39,931 nt of DNA from NCBI GenBank assembly GCA_910588195.1, contig CAJUPN010000012.1:1-39931 (forward strand). Direction: 5' to 3'. Below are positions 15,658 to 23,496 of this stretch, piece after piece. The first letter of the stretch is position 1. Each line of letters starts with the position of its first letter. The position numbers were made by a program, and so were the translations under genes. The notes under the pieces are model-generated. The model had not been told where the DNA came from, made no database searches, and saw only the letters and a program-made list of their open reading frames with translations. Source of the DNA: an uncultured Bacilli bacterium (GTDB lineage: Bacteria; Bacillota_I; Bacilli_A; RF39; UBA660).

Positions 15658-16779
15658 ATGAAAAAGAAAAATATTATTATTATTTTAATTATTTATATGT
15701 TCTTTAGTTTTATAAATTTGCAAAACACCGATTTACTTGTTAAGCAATTTCTTTTTTATGCTGCCACAATATTCTTTATTTATTTTTTTAAGACTGATAT
15801 AATTCATAAAAATATAAGATTACTTTATTTATTTTTTAATGCACTTCTTTTATACCTCTTGCTATTTGGAAAAGAAATAAATGGCAGTAAATCTTGGTTA
15901 GTTTTAGGTAGATTTTTAATCCAACCAAGTGAATTTATGAAAATAATTCTTTTAATTTATCTAAGTTTTATTGCTACAAAATATGAAAATTACAAGATAA
16001 AATGTCTTATTATAACTTTAATTCCAGCAATACTTACCTTCTTAGAACCTGATACAGGAAATGTAATGTTTTATTTTGTAACACTTCTTGCAGTCATATT
16101 TTATAAAGAAGGCAATACCTTATCTATTTTAAAATATGGTACAGCACTGATTTTGTTAGTAATTATATTCTTAACTGTTTATCTTAATTTTACTGAAGAA
16201 TTTATTAAAGTATTTGGTTATTCAATCTATTATCGATTAGATAGAGTGTTTTCCCTTTTTAATAATAGCTCATACCAATTAAATCGTGCTCTTATTGGAA
16301 TTGGTAATGCTCATTTATTTGGAAGTGATAAGATAGTTTCCATTCCTTATCAAACAACTGATTTTGCCTTTTCATATCTTACATCAAATGTTGGGTTTAT
16401 TGGTATCCTTGGCTTTCTCTTGTTTAATCTATGTGTAAATTTATATTTTATAAAATCAATAAGATATAATGTTGGAATGAATAGGTCTGTAGTATTCTCA
16501 TTTATAGTTATGAAAATAACTCAAGAGACTATTCATATTTTAATGAATATAGGATTATTCCCAATCACAGGGATAACTTTACCTTTTATTTCCTATGGGG
16601 GATCTAGTTTACTTTCTTATGCTTTAATACTTGCTTATATTAGTAAGGATAATTGTAGTATGGTGGATAGTAAGGATAAGGTTGAGTTGGGTATGGAGCA
16701 GGGTTTACATAAACTGGGCGAGGTCTGGAAAGTCCGACTACCGCAGCTCCTCCAAGCCCACCTAAAAGAAATGGAATAG
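15658..16779 (+). CDS. FtsW/RodA/SpoVE-family peptidoglycan polymerase
   Basis: SEDS-family proteins polymerise lipid II into glycan strands together with a class B PBP. The 373-aa product has about ten transmembrane helices, with GSKSWLVLGRFLIQPSEFMKI, FLEPDTGNVMFY, the extracellular region YQLNRALIGIGNAHLFG, TSNVGFIG, and ISYGGSSLLSYALILAYISK, where these proteins normally end. About 40 more residues follow (from ~334, NCSMVDSKD onward) that read antisense through the small coat-like gene on the other strand, so the native stop appears to have been lost. With spoIIGA, sigE and spoIVB nearby, a SpoVE-type cortex role is possible, but sequence alone does not separate it from RodA or FtsW. No strong Shine-Dalgarno is visible before the ATG. 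Confidence 0.85.
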   Translation: MKKKNIIIILIIYMFFSFINLQNTDLLVKQFLFYAATIFFIYFFKTDIIHKNIRLLYLFFNALLLYLLLFGKEINGSKSWLVLGRFLIQPSEFMKIILLIYLSFIATKYENYKIKCLIITLIPAILTFLEPDTGNVMFYFVTLLAVIFYKEGNTLSILKYGTALILLVIIFLTVYLNFTEEFIKVFGYSIYYRLDRVFSLFNNSSYQLNRALIGIGNAHLFGSDKIVSIPYQTTDFAFSYLTSNVGFIGILGFLLFNLCVNLYFIKSIRYNVGMNRSVVFSFIVMKITQETIHILMNIGLFPITGITLPFISYGGSSLLSYALILAYISKDNCSMVDSKDKVELGMEQGLHKLGEVWKVRLPQLLQAHLKEME

Positions 16780-16840
16780 CAAAACCACCAAAGCGATCAT
16801 CATAATAATTATTTCTCATGTTAGAGTAATTTGGATACAT
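16640..16840 (-). CDS. Small Tyr/Pro-rich coat-like protein
   Basis: The 66-aa product begins MYPNYSNMRNNYYDDRFGG, has a central hydrophobic glycine-rich stretch (FAIPFLLGGLGGAAVVGL), and ends in a Pro/Tyr-rich tail (YPYYPPYYNYPY). This layout is typical of small spore-coat-like proteins in Bacilli. AAAGGAG lies seven bases before the ATG, and a sigma-K-like promoter lies upstream, which supports a real gene. Its last 140 bases (16640-16779) overlap, tail to tail, the 3' end of the FtsW/RodA-family gene on the plus strand. Base composition here is richer in G+C than the neighbours. Confidence 0.75.
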   Translation of the reverse strand: MYPNYSNMRNNYYDDRFGGFAIPFLLGGLGGAAVVGLSRPRPVYVNPAPYPTQPYPYYPPYYNYPY

Positions 16841-16876
16841 AAAAAAACTCCTTTCTAGAGTATTCTATGAAGGAGT
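16841..16876 (-). terminator. Terminator whose 3' arm is the next gene's ribosome site
   Basis: Read on the minus strand, ACTCCTT (plus-strand 16870-16876) pairs with AAGGAGT (16847-16853), followed by seven T (16841-16847) and then the ATG of the coat-like gene. It fits as the terminator of the metallophosphoesterase operon, and any read-through RNA would hide the AAGGAG. Confidence 0.7.
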
Positions 16877-16889
16877 CTTTTATTTTGTG
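16861..16889 (-). promoter_or_regulatory. Sigma-K-like promoter of the coat-like gene
   Basis: On the minus strand CACA (16886-16889) is followed after 16 bases by CATAGAATA (16861-16869). This fits the sigma-K pattern mACm-N16-CATAnnnTA. The start of transcription would fall near 16854, past the first arm of the terminator stem, leaving the ribosome site free. Confidence 0.5.
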
Positions 16890-17755
16890 TAAAATCTATA
16901 AAGGTTTATAGAAGGTTTATTTAACAATCTAAATTCAATAACAGAAGTACCAATTCCACCGTTTATATACATATCAGCATTATTAACTTTATAATGTTCA
17001 TCATAATATTTCTTTGATCCCTTAGGAGTGTAAATAGCACCAATTAAGGGTAGTCTTATTTGTCCTAAATGGGAGTGCCCTGCTAAAAATAAATTAAAAT
17101 TATAATTCTTTATATCAAGTATTTGATCAGGCTCATGAGCTAAGACAATCGTATAATGGTCATCACCAACTTCATTTAAATAACTAAAAGCATTTTCATA
17201 ATCAGGAACACCTTTTGTTAAATCATCTAAACCAACTATAACAATTGGTTTATCACTTTTATAATAAACATATTCATAAGTATTATCTAAAAACTTCCAA
17301 CCTAAATAGTCAACTATATTATTATAATAATCATGTTCATAATCATGATTTCCTTTAACAGTTAAAATCTCTATTTCCGGATTTAACTTGCTAAATTCAT
17401 CTTTTAACTTTTTAGCTTCATTTTCAGAAATTTTAATTCCTTTTTCAACTAAATCACCTGTAAATACGACTAGATGGGGAGACTTACTATTTATAGTTTT
17501 AACTAACTTTTTTACATCATTTATATCAACTGTTGAACCATAGTGTAAATCACTAAAGTGAACTATTTTAAAGCCATCAAACGATTCATCTAAGTAAGTT
17601 GTTTTTATTGGATACTCTTTAACTTCTAAACCTTTAGTACCTAGGAAATGGGAATAGAGTACAACTAATACGATACAAAATAGACTTAATAATATTATTT
17701 TTATTATTCTATGTTTTTTTTCTTGTTCAAATTTTTCTTCAATTGTTTCTTCCAT
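16880..17755 (-). CDS. Membrane-anchored metallophosphoesterase (YaeI-like)
   Basis: The product has one N-terminal transmembrane segment and an extracellular calcineurin-like phosphoesterase domain with all metal-binding motifs: SDLHYG, VVFTGDLVE, VKGNHDYEHD, VLAHEPD and AGHSHLGQ. Relatives of this type (YaeI/YkuE) act on UDP-linked or lipid-linked phosphates at the envelope; the substrate here is unknown. I choose ATG at 17755 (291 aa) because GGAGG sits five bases upstream; an earlier in-frame ATG at 17767 overlaps that site. The start overlaps the end of the CPBP protease gene, so the two are translationally coupled. Confidence 0.85.
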   Translation of the reverse strand: MEETIEEKFEQEKKHRIIKIILLSLFCIVLVVLYSHFLGTKGLEVKEYPIKTTYLDESFDGFKIVHFSDLHYGSTVDINDVKKLVKTINSKSPHLVVFTGDLVEKGIKISENEAKKLKDEFSKLNPEIEILTVKGNHDYEHDYYNNIVDYLGWKFLDNTYEYVYYKSDKPIVIVGLDDLTKGVPDYENAFSYLNEVGDDHYTIVLAHEPDQILDIKNYNFNLFLAGHSHLGQIRLPLIGAIYTPKGSKKYYDEHYKVNNADMYINGGIGTSVIEFRLLNKPSINLYRFYTK

Positions 17756-17756
17756 A

Positions 17757-18422
17757 CTAACCTCCAAAAATTAATAATATAATGAATGATGATAAATTAT
17801 TTGTAATGTGAGCAATCATCGATGTATAAATATTTCCTGTCTTAAAAAAAGGATAACTAACACATAAACTAATAAAGAAGTAGGGGATTAAATATAAAAC
17901 TGCTGGAAATGATAAATCCATAATAATATGCATAAAAGCAAATATAAAAGTTGAGATAAAAAATTTTAAATATTTATTCGTTTTAATATCCCTGTAGGGG
18001 TATCTAAAAATTAGTTCTTCTAATATTGGCCCGATAATTCCAAATGTTAAAGTCATAAGAAAAGGGGCTTCAAAAAATGTTGAACGAATACTACTTTCGT
18101 TAGTAGCAAGATTTCCAACGATCATATTTAGTATGATATTGCTACAATACATAAGTAATAAAAAGATAATATAAAATAATACTAAATTTTTAACATTTCC
18201 TTTGATGTCTTCTTTAAAACTTTTAGCATCCTTTATAAGCGTAACCCTAAATTTAAATATTATAATTATTAGTGCAAGCAGATAGCCAAAGGCATAAGAA
18301 AGATGTTCTTTATTTGTCAATGTAAAGACAACCGCTACTGTAAAACCTTGAAGTAAAATCAATAAAAAACTTAGAAGTAAAGCATAAAAAATGGATGATT
18401 TAAATTTGATTTTTAAGTTCAC
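17757..18422 (-). CDS. CPBP-family intramembrane metalloprotease
   Basis: The ~221-aa product has about seven transmembrane helices and the three CPBP (Abi/CAAX) motifs: EELIFRYPYRD with the paired glutamates and arginine, FAFMHII, and the C-terminal HITNNLSS. These metal-dependent proteases cleave membrane or lipidated substrates, sometimes bacteriocin-related. I place the start at GTG 18422, six bases after AGGTG; an in-frame GTG at 18431 is inside that site. It forms an operon with the metallophosphoesterase and is divergent from the cpaB genes. Confidence 0.85.
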   Translation of the reverse strand: MNLKIKFKSSIFYALLLSFLLILLQGFTVAVVFTLTNKEHLSYAFGYLLALIIIIFKFRVTLIKDAKSFKEDIKGNVKNLVLFYIIFLLLMYCSNIILNMIVGNLATNESSIRSTFFEAPFLMTLTFGIIGPILEELIFRYPYRDIKTNKYLKFFISTFIFAFMHIIMDLSFPAVLYLIPYFFISLCVSYPFFKTGNIYTSMIAHITNNLSSFIILLIFGG

Positions 18423-18439
18423 TGTTATCACCTACAATT

Positions 18440-18448
18440 ATTTTAACA
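18440..18448 (-). promoter_or_regulatory. Extended -10 promoter of the CPBP operon
   Basis: On the minus strand TGT-TAAAAT (TAAAAT at 18440-18445) lies shortly before AGGTGAT and the start. No clear -35 is seen. Confidence 0.5.
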
Positions 18449-18466
18449 TACTTTAACTTTTTTTGT

Positions 18467-18494
18467 TTGAAAAAGAAGAGAATTGTGTTACAAT
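18467..18494 (+). promoter_or_regulatory. Promoter of the Tad-like operon
   Basis: TTGAAA (18467-18472), 16 bases, then TACAAT (18489-18494) with a TGT extension. The leader to the first ATG is about 50 bases. Confidence 0.7.
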
Positions 18495-18553
18495 TGTCAT
18501 AGTACAGGGGTTTCAAAATATTAAGAGTCTTTTTATAATGGAGGGAAAAATAA

Positions 18554-19351
18554 ATGGCAAAGAATAAATCTAAAAGTGGTATGAGTTCACTTAAACGTTT
18601 TATTGGTAACAAAAATATTGTTACTGTTTTAGGCTTCGCAGCTTGTATTGCAACTTTGGTTGTGGGTTATCACTTTCGTGTTAAAGACGCAATTTCTCCA
18701 ACTAGTTTACCAGTTGCAAAGGATACTATTCCTTCAAGAACTTTGATAACAAATAATCATGTAGGAAAAATAAAAATTGCATCAACTTATGTAAATGAAG
18801 CGAGAAATGTTGTAAGAAATGTTAAAGATGTTGTTGGTAAGTATGTTTCACATAAGACAACTATTCCTAAAGGTGGTTTATTTTACAAAGAACAATTAAG
18901 TGAAGCTAGTGAAATGCCTGATGCAGCTTTTGCAAATATTGAAGATGGACAAACAATTTATAGTTTGGAAGTAGACAAAGAATCAACATTTGCTAACTCA
19001 ATTAGAGCAGGAGACTACATTGATTTATATATGTCGGCATCTGACTATAATAATGAAAATCTTGTAATTTATGGATGTCTAATTAGAAGTATAAGAGTTC
19101 TTGCTGTAAAAGACTCCAAAGGAAATAATATTGTAAAAAATACTTTAGCTTATGGTGAACCAGCTGAACTTTTATTTGCTGTTGATGATGAGATGTTTGA
19201 CCTTTTAAGAGAAACTGAATGGGTTAATGGTCAAATTAAATTATCTCCTGTAATTTATAATAAAAACTATACAGCAGCAGCTAATGAAACAGAAGTAGCT
19301 AGTGAACAATTACAACAATTTATCAGAGAACAAGTAAGGGACTTTAATTAA
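18554..19351 (+). CDS. CpaB-like Flp/Tad pilus assembly protein, first copy
   Basis: The 265-aa product has a basic cytoplasmic start, one transmembrane helix (about residues 23-42), and an extracellular region with a SAF-type domain (TIPSRTLITNNHVGKIKIA, then GKYVSHKTTIPKGGLFYKEQL) followed by a RcpC/CpaB-type domain (IRAGDYIDLYMSA, LIRSIRVLAVKD, AELLFAVDDEMFDLL). CpaB proteins help to assemble the Tad/Flp pilus outside the membrane. GGAGG precedes the ATG. It is the first gene of a five-gene operon and is homologous to the next one, so the pair arose by duplication. Confidence 0.8.
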   Translation: MAKNKSKSGMSSLKRFIGNKNIVTVLGFAACIATLVVGYHFRVKDAISPTSLPVAKDTIPSRTLITNNHVGKIKIASTYVNEARNVVRNVKDVVGKYVSHKTTIPKGGLFYKEQLSEASEMPDAAFANIEDGQTIYSLEVDKESTFANSIRAGDYIDLYMSASDYNNENLVIYGCLIRSIRVLAVKDSKGNNIVKNTLAYGEPAELLFAVDDEMFDLLRETEWVNGQIKLSPVIYNKNYTAAANETEVASEQLQQFIREQVRDFN

Positions 19352-19364
19352 AAGGAGGTATCTT

Positions 19365-20162
19365 ATGAATGCAGAAAATATAAAAGTTAATATTAAAAGA
19401 TTCTTTAGCAATCCTAATACACTTACATTTTTATTAGTTATTGCTTTAATTGTAGCAGTTTACTTTGTTTATAGTTACCTTGTTAATAGGGCGGTACAGC
19501 CAGCTACACTTCCGTATGCTTTACAAAAGATTGGAGCAAAAAAAGAAATAACTAATGAGATGGTTGGAACTGTTAAAATAAGTGGAACATTTATAACACA
19601 AACAGGTAGAGGTTTAGTTCAAAATTCACGTTCTTTATATGGAAAATATGTTGCAGAAGGATATCAAATTCCTGAAAAAGGATTTTTCTATACAGAACAA
19701 TTAGTTGATGAAAAAACAGCGGAGAAAACTACTGTTGCTGATGCACCAGATGGTTATACAGTTTTTGACCTTGATGTAGATTTCCATTCAACATATGGCT
19801 GTTCAATAATGCCAGGAAATTACATTGATTTATATTTTAAAGCTATAGATGATGATAACTTTGTCATGTTTGGTAAATTTATTGAAAGTTTAAAAGTTAC
19901 AAAAGTTGTCGATAAAGATGGAAATGATGTTTTTGCCCTAGATGATGATACTAAAGCACCAAAACCTGCAAAACTATATTTTATCGTACCAAGAGAATAC
20001 AATGACTTGTTAAGAAAAGCACTATTAATTTCTTCAAATAATATAGAAATTATACCAGTACCAAGAAATGCTGGTTATTCAGAAAATCCTAAAGAAACAC
20101 AAATAGTAAATGAAGAAATTGAAAACTTTGTTTTAAGTAAATCAGTATATATTGCTGGATAA
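19365..20162 (+). CDS. CpaB-like Flp/Tad pilus assembly protein, second copy
   Basis: This product has the same length (265 aa) and layout as the first copy: an N-terminal transmembrane helix (about residues 17-40), a SAF-type segment (KKEITNEMVGTVKISG, GKYVAEGYQIPEKGFFYTEQL), then MPGNYIDLYFKA and AKLYFIVPREYNDLLRKALL. The two copies have diverged strongly, so they may form a heteromer. AAAGGAGGT before the ATG is one of the strongest ribosome sites in the window. It lies 13 bases after the first copy and 24 before cpaF. Confidence 0.8.
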   Translation: MNAENIKVNIKRFFSNPNTLTFLLVIALIVAVYFVYSYLVNRAVQPATLPYALQKIGAKKEITNEMVGTVKISGTFITQTGRGLVQNSRSLYGKYVAEGYQIPEKGFFYTEQLVDEKTAEKTTVADAPDGYTVFDLDVDFHSTYGCSIMPGNYIDLYFKAIDDDNFVMFGKFIESLKVTKVVDKDGNDVFALDDDTKAPKPAKLYFIVPREYNDLLRKALLISSNNIEIIPVPRNAGYSENPKETQIVNEEIENFVLSKSVYIAG

Positions 20163-20186
20163 TAATTACACGAAAGGGATGATCAC

Positions 20187-21710
20187 ATGTTAAATTCAAT
20201 ATTTGATCAAATGGATTTTGGCCCTTTAACTGAGTTTTTAGAAGAAGATGACGTAACCGATATCTCTTATAGTAATGGTGGTCAAGTTTGGCTAAAAACT
20301 TTGTCAAAGGGAATATTTCAAATAAACAGACCAGATATTAATAACACTTTCATGGAAAAACTTGCTTTCCAATGCTCAAACGTAATGGGTAAGACATTTA
20401 ATATGGCTCATCCATTTCTAGATGCTGAATCAGCTGAATTACGTATGAACTTTGTTCATGATTCAATTGCAACTAATGGAATAGCTTGTCTAATTCGTAA
20501 AACGCCTGCAAAAATCAGATTAAATAAAGATAAATTATTAAATGAACAATATGTTACAGATAAAATTCATGATTTTTTATTAAAATGTGTAGAAGGACAC
20601 TGTAATATAATGGTTGCAGGAGAAACTGGTTCAGGTAAAACAGAGTTAGTAAAATACTTAGCTAGTAAAACAAAAGATGATGAAAAGATCATTACAATAG
20701 AGGATACTCTAGAACTTCACTTAGATAAGATATTTCCAACTCGTGATATTGTAGCAATGAAGACTAATAATATTGCTTCATACACTGAATCGCTTGTAGC
20801 CTGCATGAGACAGAACCCAATTTGGATATTACTTGCCGAAGTTCGTTCTGCCGAAGCTGTTATGGCAGTTCGTAACTCTATTTCATCTGGTCACCATATC
20901 TTGTCAACTATCCACGCTGACCGTGCAATATCTATACCAATGCGTATGTATTCACTACTTGAATCAAGTCAAGATATTGAGCAATTCTTAGGATCAATTC
21001 ACAGATATGTTCAAATAGGAATATATGTAAAGGGTTACTTCTCTAAACGTTTAGGAAGATTCCAACGTGAAATTATTGAGGTTTGTGAATTCTATGTAGA
21101 TCCTAAAACTCAAAAACCAGAAGCTAATTTACTATATCAAAAGCAATTAGATGGTAGAGTTATCATGCGTAATCCAACTCAAAATTTAAGAGATTATTTA
21201 GCAATCGGTAACGTTGATTTACCTGATGATCCATTTGGTATAGGTGATGCTGAAGAAGGATACGATGATACTAATAGAACAGCAATGGAACAGTCAGAAA
21301 AGAAAACTCCAGTTCACAGTGAAACAGATCCTTTTAATATGAATGGGGACCCTGCTGATAATGGAGCAGGAGGAAGTGCACCTCAGTTAACTCAAGGTGC
21401 TCCTGCTAGTGCTCAAAAACCAGCAGTAGCACCAACGGGACAACCAACTGGGCAGCCTCAAGTAAGTAATGTAGCTCCACAAGTTCAAGCTGGAACTCAA
21501 CCAGTAACACAAACTCCAGCACCACAACCAACCCCTGTTAATAATCAAGTTGCTAATGGAGCAGTAGGGCAAGCACCAGTACCTCAAACACCAGTTCAAG
21601 CACCTGTGCAAAACGTCGTGCCAAATGTAACTCCAATTCAACCAAATGTAGTAGTTGCACCGCAAACAGGTGTACAAATGCCCCAAAATAGTGTAATGCA
21701 AACAGCATAA
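20187..21710 (+). CDS. cpaF: CpaF/TadA-type secretion ATPase with Pro/Gln-rich tail
   Basis: This hexameric ATPase powers type II/IV-like pilus or protein export. The 507-aa product has an N-terminal domain (1-~105), Walker A GETGSGKT (145-152), an acidic box IEDTLELHL, Walker B PIWILLAEVRS (211-221) and the His box STIHAD (240-245). The domain ends near residue 375. A tail of more than 100 residues, almost all Pro, Gln, Ala, Val, Thr and Asn, follows; CpaF proteins normally lack it. Such a tail might be a disordered cytoplasmic binding segment. The start ATG follows AAAGGGAT. It is co-transcribed with the cpaB and tad genes. Confidence 0.92.
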   Translation: MLNSIFDQMDFGPLTEFLEEDDVTDISYSNGGQVWLKTLSKGIFQINRPDINNTFMEKLAFQCSNVMGKTFNMAHPFLDAESAELRMNFVHDSIATNGIACLIRKTPAKIRLNKDKLLNEQYVTDKIHDFLLKCVEGHCNIMVAGETGSGKTELVKYLASKTKDDEKIITIEDTLELHLDKIFPTRDIVAMKTNNIASYTESLVACMRQNPIWILLAEVRSAEAVMAVRNSISSGHHILSTIHADRAISIPMRMYSLLESSQDIEQFLGSIHRYVQIGIYVKGYFSKRLGRFQREIIEVCEFYVDPKTQKPEANLLYQKQLDGRVIMRNPTQNLRDYLAIGNVDLPDDPFGIGDAEEGYDDTNRTAMEQSEKKTPVHSETDPFNMNGDPADNGAGGSAPQLTQGAPASAQKPAVAPTGQPTGQPQVSNVAPQVQAGTQPVTQTPAPQPTPVNNQVANGAVGQAPVPQTPVQAPVQNVVPNVTPIQPNVVVAPQTGVQMPQNSVMQTA

Positions 21711-21737
21711 TAAAAATAAAGAAAGAAGGTATGCTAT

Positions 21738-22631
21738 ATGGAACTATTTATAATGTTAGTTATAGGTATATTTGTCGTTTCATATCGTCAACAAAATGGT
21801 GAAAACGTCTACAAATTCATCGCGAATAATATAAAAAATATTTATAATAAATATGCTCCTTATAGTTATCAAGAAGTACGTCAAAAAAGTAAAGAATTAG
21901 GACAAGAATATGGTCCAAAAGAATATGTAGTACAAGTTATCTTAATTGGTGGTTTATTTCTTGTAATAGGTTATATTTATTTTTACAGTATCGTTATGGC
22001 AATTTTATATATGGCTTTATCGATAATGTTTATTCCATACTTAGCATATCTAAAAAATAAACGTGTTTACAGTGAATTTATTTTCGAAGAAATTCAAGTT
22101 TACTGTTCAAATGTTATAAATGAATTTAATACAACACAATCATTTGTTAAAGCCTTAGAAGGAGTTGTAGCATCAAATATTTTAGAAGATCCTGTCTTAT
22201 CTGATGTTGTAACAATGATTAATATGTCTTATCAAAATGGAACAATCGACGAAGCAGTTGAATGGTTTAATCAAAAATACCCATATTATATGGTAAAAAA
22301 CATGCATCAATTATTTTTACAGGTAACTAAAGAAGGTGCTAAAGACTCTGGTGAATCTTTCGAAAATATGATGCTTGATATTGACCTTTTAGTTGAAGGT
22401 GTTTACCGTGATAAAATGGACCGTGAAGCTTCACATAAAAAATTCGTTATGTTTGGTATTGCTCTTTATTTCCTAGTAATGTTAATACAAACTTTATTAG
22501 ATAAAAATAACTATAAAGCGATGCTTTCTTTGTGGTATGTTCAAGCTCTATTACATATCGTTATCATAATCAATTCTTACTTTATTATATCTGGTGAGAA
22601 ATTCTATAATGAAGATACGGGGGTTGAATAA
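21738..22631 (+). CDS. tadB: TadB-like membrane platform protein
   Basis: The 297-aa product has an N-terminal membrane segment, a pair of helices near residues 72-103 (VIGYIYFYSIVMAILYMAL), a cytoplasmic GspF/T2SSF-type domain (EEIQVYCSNVINEFNTTQSF, GTIDEAVEWFNQKYP, ESFENMMLDIDLLVEGVYRDK), and two C-terminal helices. TadB and TadC form the inner-membrane platform on which CpaF acts. AGAAGGT precedes the ATG. It lies between cpaF and tadC with close spacing. Confidence 0.8.
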   Translation: MELFIMLVIGIFVVSYRQQNGENVYKFIANNIKNIYNKYAPYSYQEVRQKSKELGQEYGPKEYVVQVILIGGLFLVIGYIYFYSIVMAILYMALSIMFIPYLAYLKNKRVYSEFIFEEIQVYCSNVINEFNTTQSFVKALEGVVASNILEDPVLSDVVTMINMSYQNGTIDEAVEWFNQKYPYYMVKNMHQLFLQVTKEGAKDSGESFENMMLDIDLLVEGVYRDKMDREASHKKFVMFGIALYFLVMLIQTLLDKNNYKAMLSLWYVQALLHIVIIINSYFIISGEKFYNEDTGVE

Positions 22632-22632
22632 T

Positions 22633-23418
22633 ATGTATATTGAAATAGGTTTTTTAGCAGTTATTATACTGTTTGTAATGCAATATATTGGTGGATTTAG
22701 TATTAATAAATTCGTTGATGATAATGCCGTATATTTTAAAAGACTTCAAGAAGATGATTTTGAGTTTTATGCTAAAGCTAAATATGGTGATGCCGTTGAC
22801 ATTGAAAAATTATTCAATGCTCGTTTAAGACAAGCTCTATTATTAAGTTTATTTTTAGGATTTATGTTAATAAATAAACTTAGTGGGTCAACAGCATTGA
22901 TTGTCTTTGCAATCTTCTTTGGAATGTTTAAATTGCCATATATGCAATTAAAACAACATTATAAAAGTCACTTACACTTAATTGATGCTCAGTTACCTTA
23001 TTATTTAAAAAACTTGGAAATACTAATTCAACATTATACAGTTCCTGTTGCTTTAGGTAAGTCAGTTGGAGATGCTCCAGAGATTTTCCAAGAAGGTTTA
23101 AGAGATTTAATTGAAAAGATAAATGCAGGTGATTCAAGTGTCCAACCATATATGGAATTTGCTCGTGAATATCCTGTTAGAGATTCTATGCGTATGATGC
23201 GACTTTTATATCGTTTAGGATTAGGTAAACAAGAAAGAAAACAAGAACAATTACTTACATTCTCGAGAACTGTTTCATCACTACAACAAAAAGCACGAGA
23301 GGCAAGATATAAATCACGTCTTGATAAGATGGAATCAAAGACAATGCAAATGTTAGTTTGTACAGGAGTAGGTGTAATGCTATTGTTAGTGTTATCAATA
23401 CTTCAATCATTCGGATAA
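22633..23418 (+). CDS. tadC: TadC-like membrane platform protein
   Basis: I choose ATG at 22633, one base after the tadB stop, giving 261 aa that begin MYIEIGFLAVIILFVMQYIGG; upstream in-frame starts lie inside tadB. The order is an N-terminal helix, a helix pair (LLLSLFLGFMLINKLSGSTALIVFAIFFGMF), a T2SSF-type cytoplasmic domain (HLIDAQLPYYLKNLEILI, DSMRMMRLLYRLGLGKQERKQEQLL) and a C-terminal helix. It is the last gene of the operon. A palindromic terminator follows at once. Confidence 0.8.
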   Translation: MYIEIGFLAVIILFVMQYIGGFSINKFVDDNAVYFKRLQEDDFEFYAKAKYGDAVDIEKLFNARLRQALLLSLFLGFMLINKLSGSTALIVFAIFFGMFKLPYMQLKQHYKSHLHLIDAQLPYYLKNLEILIQHYTVPVALGKSVGDAPEIFQEGLRDLIEKINAGDSSVQPYMEFAREYPVRDSMRMMRLLYRLGLGKQERKQEQLLTFSRTVSSLQQKAREARYKSRLDKMESKTMQMLVCTGVGVMLLLVLSILQSFG

Positions 23419-23419
23419 G

Positions 23420-23440
23420 ATGGACATATGTCCATTTTTT
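23420..23440 (+). terminator. Terminator of the Tad-like operon
   Basis: The palindrome ATGGACAT / ATGTCCAT (23420-23435) is followed by a T run to 23440. The perfect symmetry leaves little loop, so the central pairs must open. Confidence 0.7.
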
Positions 23441-23496
23441 CTTGCTGAAAAAGATGTTAATAAATATAATAAGTAAATTAAACGGAGTTAATTTAA

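Noticed and set aside
16840..16880. The inverted repeat as a plain terminator with the promoter motif ignored
   Set aside because: The repeat does look like a terminator for the upstream gene, but the SD in its arm and the sigma-K-like spacing are too well placed to leave out, so both readings are recorded.
21387..21701. A 104-codon minus-strand frame opposite the cpaF tail
   Set aside because: Its Trp/Cys/Tyr-rich composition is what the antisense of Pro/Gln/Ala-rich codons gives.
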